Shown here: positions 48,584 through 55,901 of the stretch, piece by piece
Numbering within the stretch: position 1 is the first letter of the stretch
Layout: the number at the start of each line of letters is the position of its first letter
Assembly (NCBI GenBank): GCA_038232455.1
Contig: JBBSHU010000004.1
Coordinates: forward strand, 1 to 64,000
Length of the DNA: 64,000 nucleotides
Source: DATAQC01 sp038232455
Lineage (GTDB): Bacteria; Actinomycetota; Acidimicrobiia; Acidimicrobiales; AC-14
Direction of reading: 5' to 3'
Translations under genes and position numbers: made by a program
The notes under the pieces: generated by a model
What the model was told of the DNA's origin: nothing
What the model saw: the letters and a program-made list of their open reading frames with translations, nothing else
The model's database searches: none

Positions 48584-49597
48584 TCAACCTTCGGCGAGCC
48601 ACTCGGGGAATCCGGCCGCGAACAGGGCAGGTAACCCGCCGGTGTGAACGAACACGACCCGGGTGTCGGCCGGGATCCTGCCGCTGGTCACGCCGGCGAT
48701 CAGGCCGGCCATGGCCTTGCCCGTGTAGACGGGGTCCAGAATCAGGCCCTCGCTCCGGGCAGCCAGCCGCATGGCCTGGCGGGTCTCTTCGGTCTGGGCT
48801 CCGTAGGCGCCCCCGAAGCGGTCGTGGTCGATCACCGCCACCGGGTGGCCCCCCGTGCCGGGGTCGCCGACGGGCACCGGGAAGCCACCCAGGGCGGCAA
48901 CCTCGACCGCCTTGGGCGGAACCGTCTCGTCGAGGTTGGGTCGAGCCCCGACGTCGACGCCGTACACCGCTCGGTGATCTCCCAGGCCGGCGACCAGGCC
49001 AGCGTGGGTGCCCCCCGAGCCGTCGGCCACCACCACCAGGTCGAAGTCCGGGTCCTGGGCACGGAGCTCGACCGCGGCCCGGGCGTAGCCGAGAGCCCCC
49101 ACTGTGCTCGCCCCCCCGATGGGCATGGCGTACGGCCGGCGGCCGGCGGCGGCCAGGCGCTGGCAGGCATCGTCGATGGCCGTCTCGATCCCGTAGTAGT
49201 CGAGTTCGCCCCGACGTCCCGCCCAGACGATCTCGGGGCCCAGCAACTGGTCGAGGACGACGTTGCCCGAGGGCGGGTCGGGGCGCTCGCCGTTGAGCAC
49301 GATGGTGCAGGCCAGGCCCAGGTGATTGGCGGCGGCCGCGGTCATGCGCACGTGATTGCTCTGGGCGCCGCCCCCGGTGACGAGAGTGTCGCAACCGCGG
49401 GCGAGGGCGTCGGCGCAGAGGTACTCGAGCTTGCGGGCCTTGTTGCCCCCGCCGGCCAGGCCCGTCATGTCGTCGCGCTTGACCCACAGCCGGCCGGGAG
49501 CCATTCCCAGCCGGGCCCCGAGGCGGTCCATGGCCTCGAGCGGAGTGGGCTGGTGGGCCAGGTCGATGCGGCGGTCGAACGCCGGGCTCGGGGACAC
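48584..49597 (-). CDS. D-cysteine desulfhydrase / ACC deaminase-family PLP enzyme
   Basis: The 337-residue protein belongs to fold-type II PLP enzymes. The PLP-binding Lys lies in GGNKARKLEYLCADAL (near 50). GGAQSNHVRMTAAAA and the C-terminal phosphate loop GSGGTHAGL are typical of D-cysteine desulfhydrase and 1-aminocyclopropane-1-carboxylate deaminase. The two activities cannot be told apart by eye. Family members turn D-cysteine into pyruvate, ammonia and sulfide. TACCGT lies 9 bases before the GTG at 49597, which was chosen over an ATG at 49633 that would precede the promoter. Confidence 0.87.
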   Translation of the reverse strand: MSPSPAFDRRIDLAHQPTPLEAMDRLGARLGMAPGRLWVKRDDMTGLAGGGNKARKLEYLCADALARGCDTLVTGGGAQSNHVRMTAAAANHLGLACTIVLNGERPDPPSGNVVLDQLLGPEIVWAGRRGELDYYGIETAIDDACQRLAAAGRRPYAMPIGGASTVGALGYARAAVELRAQDPDFDLVVVADGSGGTHAGLVAGLGDHRAVYGVDVGARPNLDETVPPKAVEVAALGGFPVPVGDPGTGGHPVAVIDHDRFGGAYGAQTEETRQAMRLAARSEGLILDPVYTGKAMAGLIAGVTSGRIPADTRVVFVHTGGLPALFAAGFPEWLAEG

Positions 49598-49606
49598 GCT
49601 GCGATG

Positions 49607-49612
49607 ACGGTA
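49607..49612 (-). promoter_or_regulatory. Predicted -10 hexamer (TACCGT) of the PLP enzyme gene
   Basis: TACCGT on the minus strand lies 9 bases before the GTG at 49597. Confidence 0.52.
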
Positions 49613-49676
49613 CCCGCGCCCGCCGTCGACCACGGCGCGCCAGGCACCGGACTGGGGTGCCTGGCGGCCCTGACGG

Positions 49677-49682
49677 TAAGGT
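49677..49682 (+). promoter_or_regulatory. Predicted -10 hexamer (TAAGGT) of the BTAD regulator gene
   Basis: TAAGGT lies 9 bases before the ATG at 49692. Confidence 0.55.
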
Positions 49683-49691
49683 CTTCCTCAG

Positions 49692-52565
49692 ATGTCCGAG
49701 CGCGATCCGAATGCCGTGACCGGGTGGCCCCCTGAGCGGGGTGCCGGCTACCCGGCCGACCCGCAACTCGAGTCGTCGCCCGCTCCCGTCGCCGAGATCG
49801 AGGCGGAGATCAAGGCGGAGATCGCCGCCGAGCTGGAGGCCGAGGAGCACCGGGCGACGTCCGGTACGTCTTTCCCCGACGGCTCCGACGAGGGCTGGCC
49901 GGACCCACCGCCGCCGGTCGCCGATCCCGCCACCGAGGTCCTGGCCTGGCTACGCGGCGAGTTCGACGACGTCAACGCCAACCTGCAGAGCCTCTCCAAC
50001 CGTCTCGGCCGCCAAGAGGAGGCGGTCCTGCGCATCACCGGCGCCCAGGAAGCCGAACTGAACTCGACGCTGGCCGAGCTGGAGGGCTGTTCGGCCCAGC
50101 TCCGCAACGAGGCTGCCGTTCTCCGCGACACCCGGACGCAGTTGGCCCAGTCGCTGCCGAGGCTCGTCACCGAGGCGGTGGAATCGGCGGTCACCGACAC
50201 CGTCGCCGAGGCAGTGGCCGAGATGCGGGGCACGGTCGCCCAGCTCGGCGCGGCCCTGTCCGAGGCCCTTCCCGCCGCCCTGGCTGACGCCGTCACCCCC
50301 GCCCTCACCGAGGCGGTGCCCGCCCAGCTCGTCCCCCAGTCCGAACCGGACGGGGCGCGGGTCGACGACGTCGAGCGAACCGGGGGAGACGACGGCCCCG
50401 ACCTGGTGTCCCAGCTCCACGAGGCGCAGGACGAGGCCGCCGAGTGGTTTTCCATCGTGGTCGACGAAGCGGTGCGACGAGCCGTCGAGCGGTGGCTGGT
50501 GCCGGCCGTTTCGGCACCCGCCCCCGACGTCCCGGACGCCTCGGATGCAGGGATCGACGTCGCCGACAGCGAAGGCGGACACGTCGGCTCCGGGGCGGTG
50601 GGCTCCGAGCCGGTCGCCACCGAGCCGGTCGCCACCGAGCCGGTCGCCGAGACGCCGGTCGAACCGGCCAGCGTGGCCCCCGACCCGGAAATCGCCACCG
50701 CCGTTCCGCGGATCGAGACCGTAGGTCCGCGTGATGTCACCGCCCGGGCGTCGTCCGGGGCCGAAACCGCACGCCCCGCCACTCCCCCGGCCGAGCCGTC
50801 GCCGAGCCACGTCGTCGCCACCGACGCCGGCGCATCGGGACCCGGCGTGGGAGCCGATGCGCCGGGGCCCGCAGTCTCACTACCCCCGGCCGCCAACGGG
50901 AGCACGGACAGGACGAAGGAGTCAGGCGTCACCTGCGTCCTGCCTGGCGTCGCCGTGGGCCCCACCCTCGCCATGGGCATCAGTACCGCCCTGGCCCGGG
51001 CGCGACTTCGCCGTCGGCGTCGGCGGATGGCCGGTGCACCCGCGGCCGGGCTGTTCCGCCACGACCCTTTCGCCGGTGAGCTCAGCCGACGACTGGAACG
51101 CTTCGCCCTGGCCGGCCGGGACCTGGCCTGGACTCCCGATCCCGGATCGGCAGGCCCGGGCGACGGGGGCGACCCGCAGGCCGTCGGACCGTCCACGAGC
51201 ACGCCCGTCGTGATCGGCGAGCGCGACGGGCGGGAGTTGGTCGTCGATCTGGCGGCCGGGCCCCTCTGCCTCATCGGTCCTGATGCCGACGACGCCGGCC
51301 GGGCATTGGTGGCCACCTTCCTCGCCGGCGGCGGCCCCTCCGCCCGCCGGGTCGTCGCGGCCGACGACCTGCTCCCCCCGGGCCCGCCGTTTCCCGGGCT
51401 CGATCGGTTCGACGACCTGTCGGCGGCATTGGATGCCGTCGAGGCTGACGTCTCTCATCGCACCGGTCCTCCGTTCGGGCAAACCGGAGCCGGGCGGCCC
51501 CTGGTCGTGCTGGTCATCTCCGCCCCGCCCCCCGGCGTGAACGAGCGGCTGAATCGGCTGGCCGAACGGGGACCCGCCCTCGGGGTGACGCTCGTGGTCG
51601 TCGGCCGGACCACGATGGCGGGCCGGGTCGTGAATCTGGACTCCGCGGCACGAGTCCGCGACGTGGTCCCTCCCGACGGAACCGACCTCGTCGGGGCCCG
51701 GATGTTCCGCTTGGCCCCGAGTGCCATGTCCGAAGTGCTCGACGTCCTCGCCGCCTCGCGTACCGACGACGACCCGACCCCCATGATCGAGGTACGCGCC
51801 GAGCCGTTCCCGGTCCTGACCGCAACCGGCCCGACCACCATCCAGGTCCGGGTGCTCGGCCCCTACCGGATCGACGTGGGAGGCGAGGAGGTCCGTAGCG
51901 GATTGCGGGCCAAGGCCCGGGAGCTGCTGGCCTTCTATCTCCTCCACCCCGAAGGCACCACTCTCGACGTGGCCACCGAGGCCCTGTGGCCCGAGGCCGA
52001 CGCCGGTCGCGGTTCGGAGTGGTTCTGGACCGCTCTCGGCAACCTGCGCAGCCGTCTCCGGAGCATCACCGGTACCAAGGCCCTCAAGATCATCGAGCGC
52101 GACGGCGACCGATACCGCATCGAGCCCGTCTTCGACGTCGACCTCTGGCGCTTCCAGGCTGCTCTGCCTCCGCCCGGGGCCAGCACCGGTGACCCCGAAT
52201 GGGCCGCGGCGCTCCAGGGGGCCGCCGACATGTACGACGGCGAGCTCCTGGCCGGTGTCGACTGGGCCTGGGCCGACGTGCCCCGCGAAGACCTGCGTCG
52301 GCGCGCCGTCGACGTCCTCGTCTCCCTCGGCGCCACCCGCTTGGTGGCCGGCGACGTGCGCGGGGCCCTCGACGTCCTGTCCCATGCCATCGAGGTCGAT
52401 CCCGTGGGCGAGCAGCTCTATCGCCGCATCATGCGCCTGCACGCCAAGCAGTCGCACCTCGACGAGGTCGAGGCCACCTTCGAGCGCCTGAAGGCCCGTC
52501 TGAGCGAGCTCGGGCTGGAGCCGACCGAGGAAAGCGCGCAGCTCGTCGCCGAGCTGGTGGGCTGA
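49692..52565 (+). CDS. Large BTAD-domain regulator with coiled coil and degenerate ATPase-like middle
   Basis: The 957-residue protein has four parts. Residues 1-260 are acidic and coiled coil, with runs of Glu/Ala heptads. Residues 260-420 are Pro/Ala-rich with direct repeats. Residues 415-710 include a short hydrophobic and Arg-rich segment (ARARLRRRRRRMAG) and a domain like the middle of actinobacterial LysM-BTAD proteins. In it LCLIGPDADDAGRALVATFL resembles a nucleotide-binding fold without a Walker A Lys. Residues 715-957 are a winged helix (RVLGPYRIDVGGEEVR) followed by a BTAD tetratricopeptide-like domain, as in SARP regulators. LysM domains are missing. It may be a membrane-tethered or septum-linked regulator, with the DNA target unknown. 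Confidence 0.8.
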   Translation: MSERDPNAVTGWPPERGAGYPADPQLESSPAPVAEIEAEIKAEIAAELEAEEHRATSGTSFPDGSDEGWPDPPPPVADPATEVLAWLRGEFDDVNANLQSLSNRLGRQEEAVLRITGAQEAELNSTLAELEGCSAQLRNEAAVLRDTRTQLAQSLPRLVTEAVESAVTDTVAEAVAEMRGTVAQLGAALSEALPAALADAVTPALTEAVPAQLVPQSEPDGARVDDVERTGGDDGPDLVSQLHEAQDEAAEWFSIVVDEAVRRAVERWLVPAVSAPAPDVPDASDAGIDVADSEGGHVGSGAVGSEPVATEPVATEPVAETPVEPASVAPDPEIATAVPRIETVGPRDVTARASSGAETARPATPPAEPSPSHVVATDAGASGPGVGADAPGPAVSLPPAANGSTDRTKESGVTCVLPGVAVGPTLAMGISTALARARLRRRRRRMAGAPAAGLFRHDPFAGELSRRLERFALAGRDLAWTPDPGSAGPGDGGDPQAVGPSTSTPVVIGERDGRELVVDLAAGPLCLIGPDADDAGRALVATFLAGGGPSARRVVAADDLLPPGPPFPGLDRFDDLSAALDAVEADVSHRTGPPFGQTGAGRPLVVLVISAPPPGVNERLNRLAERGPALGVTLVVVGRTTMAGRVVNLDSAARVRDVVPPDGTDLVGARMFRLAPSAMSEVLDVLAASRTDDDPTPMIEVRAEPFPVLTATGPTTIQVRVLGPYRIDVGGEEVRSGLRAKARELLAFYLLHPEGTTLDVATEALWPEADAGRGSEWFWTALGNLRSRLRSITGTKALKIIERDGDRYRIEPVFDVDLWRFQAALPPPGASTGDPEWAAALQGAADMYDGELLAGVDWAWADVPREDLRRRAVDVLVSLGATRLVAGDVRGALDVLSHAIEVDPVGEQLYRRIMRLHAKQSHLDEVEATFERLKARLSELGLEPTEESAQLVAELVG
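50607..50651 (+). repeat. Three tandem 15-bp coding repeats
   Basis: Three 15-base units encode EPVAT, EPVAT and EPVAE in the Pro/Ala-rich linker of the BTAD protein. Confidence 0.8.
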
Positions 52566-52591
52566 CTTAACCGCACATTCGGAACCCGGCG

Positions 52592-53083
52592 CTACACCTC
52601 GTGGATGTGGCGGCCCACCACCCGCCCGCCGTCGAGGTCGAGGGTGCCCAGGGTGCGATGTGGCTGGGCCCGCCGCTCGGTGGGCGAGCCGGGATTGAAG
52701 AACACCTGGCCGTCCAGGCCCTCGGTATCCCAGGGGATGTGGCTGTGACCGAACACGACCACCCCGGCATCCGGGAAGCGCCGACGCAGGCGGCCGGCCC
52801 GGCCCGTCGCCGGGCCGCTGTCGTGGATCATCCCGATGCGGACGCCGTCGACATCGAACACCCGGGTCTCGGGCAGCAGGCCCACCAGCTCGACGTCGTT
52901 GTTGCCGAGCACGGCGTGAACGGTGGCGAAGCCACGCAACTCGTCGAGAACGTCGTCGACGACGACGTCGCCGGCGTGCAGAATCAGGTCCGCCCTCTCC
53001 AGGTGGGCGTAGACGGCGTCGGAGAGCCGTCGGGTCGAGCCCCGGCGTATGTGGGTATCGGCGAGTACCACAACATGCGTCAC
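52592..53083 (-). CDS. YfcE-like metallophosphoesterase
   Basis: The 163-residue protein is a compact calcineurin-like phosphodiesterase with the full metal set: LADTHIRRG, LILHAGDVV, VLGNNDVEL and VVFGHSHIPWD, then FFNPGSPTERR. It resembles YfcE/MJ0936, which cleave phosphodiesters, with the natural substrate unknown. GTG at 53083 was chosen because TACCGT lies 8 bases upstream. Its promoter overlaps the divergent promoter of the PHP gene. Confidence 0.9.
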   Translation of the reverse strand: MTHVVVLADTHIRRGSTRRLSDAVYAHLERADLILHAGDVVVDDVLDELRGFATVHAVLGNNDVELVGLLPETRVFDVDGVRIGMIHDSGPATGRAGRLRRRFPDAGVVVFGHSHIPWDTEGLDGQVFFNPGSPTERRAQPHRTLGTLDLDGGRVVGRHIHEV

Positions 53084-53091
53084 GGCCCACG

Positions 53092-53101
53092 ACGGTACGC
53101 T
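53092..53101. promoter_or_regulatory. Two divergent -10 hexamers sharing bases 53096-53097
   Basis: ACGGTACGCT contains TACCGT on the minus strand (8 bases before the phosphoesterase GTG) and TACGCT on the plus strand (9 bases before the PHP GTG). They share the TA at 53096-53097, so the two polymerases cannot load at once. Confidence 0.5.
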
Positions 53102-53110
53102 GCCCGGTCC

Positions 53111-54172
53111 GTGGACCCAATCCAGGCCCTCGAGCGGATCGCCTACCTGCTGGAACGGTCGGGCGCACCCAGCTACCGGGTGCGGGCGTTCCGGACGGCG
53201 GTGGCCACGCTTTCGGCGCTCGACCCGGCCGACGTCCGCCGCCGGTCCGAGCAGGGCCGGCTCCGCGATCTCAAAGGAGTGGGTGAGAAGACCGCCGAGG
53301 TGGTGACCCAGGCCCTGGCGGGTGCGGTCCCCGACTATCTGGCCCGGCTGGAAGAAGGCGTCGCCCCCTCCGCGGCTGCAGCTCCGACGGGACGGGCGGC
53401 GGAGATCCGAGGCGCGCTCCGGGGCGACTGCCACACCCACTCCGACTGGTCCGACGGCGGCAGCCCCATCGCCGAGATGGCCAGGGCGGCCCGGGATCTG
53501 GGCCACGAGTACATGGTCCTCACCGACCACTCCCCCCGCCTCACCGTGGCCCACGGCCTCTCACCCGACCGCCTGCGCAGCCAACTCGAGGTGGTCGCCG
53601 CCGTGAACACCGAACTGGCACCGTTCCGGATCCTCACCGGCATCGAGGTCGACATCCTCCTCGACGGCGGCCTCGATCAGGAGGAGGGCCTGCTGGCGTC
53701 CCTCGACGTGGTCGTGGCCAGCGTGCACTCCAAGCTGAGGATGGAGGAGCCGGACATGACCAGGCGCATGGTGGCCGCCGTGCAGAGCCCTCACGTCGAC
53801 ATCCTGGGCCATTGCACCGGGCGACTGTTGCCCGCCGGGCCCGAGAACACCGCTGGCCGGGGTCGCGGGCGAGGCGCCGGGCGACCCGAATCCAGCTTCG
53901 ACGCCGAGGCCGTGTTCGCCGCCTGTGCAGCCACCGGTACCGCCGTCGAGATCAACTCCCGCCCCGAACGCCTCGACCCCCCGATGCGCCTGCTGCGGCA
54001 GGCCCTGGCCGCCGGGTGCACGGTTTCCATCGACACCGACGCCCACGCGCCTGGGCAGCTCGAATGGCTCACCAACGGCTGCGTTCGGGCCGCCGAAGCC
54101 GAGGTCCCCATCGAGTCGGTCGTCAACACCCGCTCGGCCGACGACCTGGTGGCCTGGGCCGCCTCCCATTAG
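53111..54172 (+). CDS. Helix-hairpin-helix and PHP-domain phosphoesterase
   Basis: The 353-residue protein starts with a PolX-type helical and helix-hairpin-helix part (AYLLERSGAPSYRVRAFRTA, LKGVGEKTAEVV, about 1-75). A PHP domain follows with DCHTHSDWSDG, LTDHSP, VVASVHSKL, ILGHCTGR and the final DTDAHAPGQLEW, a near-complete set of metal ligands. The polymerase fingers and palm of PolX are missing. It may process DNA ends or hydrolyse a phosphoester. GTG at 53111 follows TACGCT by 9 bases. Confidence 0.85.
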   Translation: MDPIQALERIAYLLERSGAPSYRVRAFRTAVATLSALDPADVRRRSEQGRLRDLKGVGEKTAEVVTQALAGAVPDYLARLEEGVAPSAAAAPTGRAAEIRGALRGDCHTHSDWSDGGSPIAEMARAARDLGHEYMVLTDHSPRLTVAHGLSPDRLRSQLEVVAAVNTELAPFRILTGIEVDILLDGGLDQEEGLLASLDVVVASVHSKLRMEEPDMTRRMVAAVQSPHVDILGHCTGRLLPAGPENTAGRGRGRGAGRPESSFDAEAVFAACAATGTAVEINSRPERLDPPMRLLRQALAAGCTVSIDTDAHAPGQLEWLTNGCVRAAEAEVPIESVVNTRSADDLVAWAASH

Positions 54173-54194
54173 GGGTCCTTGGCGCGCTCGACCC

Positions 54195-55901
54195 TCAGCC
54201 GACGATCAGGACCGTTTCGGCAGGCACGACGGACTCCCCTCCGTCTCGGAGCGGCACCGCCTGTTCTGAACCCCCCAGGTTGCACACCACCGAGAGCGGG
54301 CCCCGCTCCACCACCAGCCAGTTGGCCGTCTCGTCCCACCGGACGTCGACATCGTCGAAGTCGTTGCCGGCCAGGGCCGGCACCTCCCGCCGGAGGCGGA
54401 TGAGCTCGCGGTGCCAGGCCAACACCTCGGCATGGGGGGAGCGGCCCAACTCGTCCCAGTCGAGGTGCGATCGGCGGAAGGTCTCGGGGTCCTGGGGATC
54501 GGGGACGTCGTCGGGCTCCCATCCGAAGGCGGCGAACTCCCGGCGGCGACCCTCGCTCACGGCCCGTCCCAGCTCGGCGTCGCCATGGTCGGTGAAGTAC
54601 TGGAACGGGGTCGACGCCGCCCACTCCTCGCCCTGGAACAGCATGGGCACGAACGGGGCGCACAGCACCAGGGCGGCGGCGATCTTGATCCGCCCGGTCC
54701 CCATCAGGGCGCTCGACCGTTCGCCGGTGGCCCGGTTACCCACCTGGTCGTGGTTCTGGAGGAACCCGAAGAACCTGCTGCCGTCCACTCCCGTGGGCGG
54801 ACGCCCGTGATGGCGCCGCCGGTGGGGCGACCGGCACCCGTCGTAGACGTAGGCCTGCTTGAGGGCCTTGGCCAATTGGGCGAGCGAGCCGAAGTCGGCG
54901 TAGTAGCCGGAGCGCTCACCGGTGAGCACGGCGTGGAGGGCGTGGTGAAAGTCGTCGCTCCACTGGGCGTCGCAGCCCCATCCCCCGATGTCCGGACCCC
55001 TCACCACCCGGGGGTCGTTGAGGTCGCTCTCGGCCACCACCCAGGCCCGGCGTCCGAGCGAGCCCGCCAACCGGTGCACCGAGTCGGCGATCTCCTCCAC
55101 CACATGGACGGCCGAGATGTCGACAATGGCGTGGACGGCATCGAGGCGAAGGCCGTCGACGTGGTAGTCGCGGATCCACATACAGGCGTTCTCGATGACG
55201 AAGGCGCGGACCTGGTCGCTGTCGGGGCCGTCGTAATTGACCGCCTGGCCCCAGGGGGTCGAGTAACGATCGGTGAAGTAGGGGCCGAACTGCGGCAGGT
55301 AGTTCCCGTCCGGGCCGAGGTGGTTGTAGACCACGTCGAGCACGACGGCCAGGTCCCGGGCGTGGCAGGCGTCGACCAGGCGCTTGAAGCCGGTGGGGCC
55401 CCCGTAGGCGGAGTGGGGTGCCCAGAGGTCGACGCCGTCGTACCCCCAGCCGCGCCGGCCGGGAAACTCGGCCACGGGCATGATCTCCACCGCGGTCACC
55501 CCGAGGTCGACGAGATGGTCGAGGTGGTCGACGGCCCCGTCGAAGGTGCCCTCGGCCGAGAAGGTGCCGACGTGCAACTCGTAGACCACGGCGTCGGCCA
55601 GCGGTGGCGCCCCCCAGCTGCCGTCGGTCCAGGCGAAGGCCTGGTGGTCGACCCGCCGGGAGGGCCCGCGGACGCCGTGAGGCTGCCAGCCCGAGCGGGG
55701 GTCGGGCAGGGGTGGGCCGCCGTCCAGCGAGAAGGCATAGTCGTCGACGGAATTGTCGACGGCGGAGTCATCGGCGCCGGTGCCGGCGGCTGTGCGGAAC
55801 CAGCCCTGTTCGTCGGGGCCGTCCATGGCCACCCGGCGATGGCCGAGAACCACCTCGACCCGCTGAGCCCGCGGGGCCCAAACCTCCAGGACGTCGCTCA
55901 T
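54195..55901 (-). CDS. treZ: Malto-oligosyltrehalose trehalohydrolase TreZ
   Basis: TreZ releases trehalose from maltooligosyl-trehalose made by TreY. The 568-residue GH13 protein has an N-terminal beta domain, then YELHVGTFSAEGTF, the barrel segments DVVYNHLGPDGNY, GLRLDAVHAI (nucleophile Asp), VVAESDLNDPR (acid Glu) and FLQNHDQVGN. Its ATG overlaps the treY stop as ATGA. No treX debranching gene is next to the pair. The pathway makes trehalose from glycogen-like glucans for stress tolerance. Confidence 0.93.
   Translation of the reverse strand: MSDVLEVWAPRAQRVEVVLGHRRVAMDGPDEQGWFRTAAGTGADDSAVDNSVDDYAFSLDGGPPLPDPRSGWQPHGVRGPSRRVDHQAFAWTDGSWGAPPLADAVVYELHVGTFSAEGTFDGAVDHLDHLVDLGVTAVEIMPVAEFPGRRGWGYDGVDLWAPHSAYGGPTGFKRLVDACHARDLAVVLDVVYNHLGPDGNYLPQFGPYFTDRYSTPWGQAVNYDGPDSDQVRAFVIENACMWIRDYHVDGLRLDAVHAIVDISAVHVVEEIADSVHRLAGSLGRRAWVVAESDLNDPRVVRGPDIGGWGCDAQWSDDFHHALHAVLTGERSGYYADFGSLAQLAKALKQAYVYDGCRSPHRRRHHGRPPTGVDGSRFFGFLQNHDQVGNRATGERSSALMGTGRIKIAAALVLCAPFVPMLFQGEEWAASTPFQYFTDHGDAELGRAVSEGRRREFAAFGWEPDDVPDPQDPETFRRSHLDWDELGRSPHAEVLAWHRELIRLRREVPALAGNDFDDVDVRWDETANWLVVERGPLSVVCNLGGSEQAVPLRDGGESVVPAETVLIVG

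Noticed and set aside
46039..49296. Very long open frame antisense to the oxidase-like and ctaB genes
   Set aside because: It lies opposite clearly coding genes, is rich in Gly, Arg, Glu and Asp as expected of GC-rich shadows, and has no recognisable domain.
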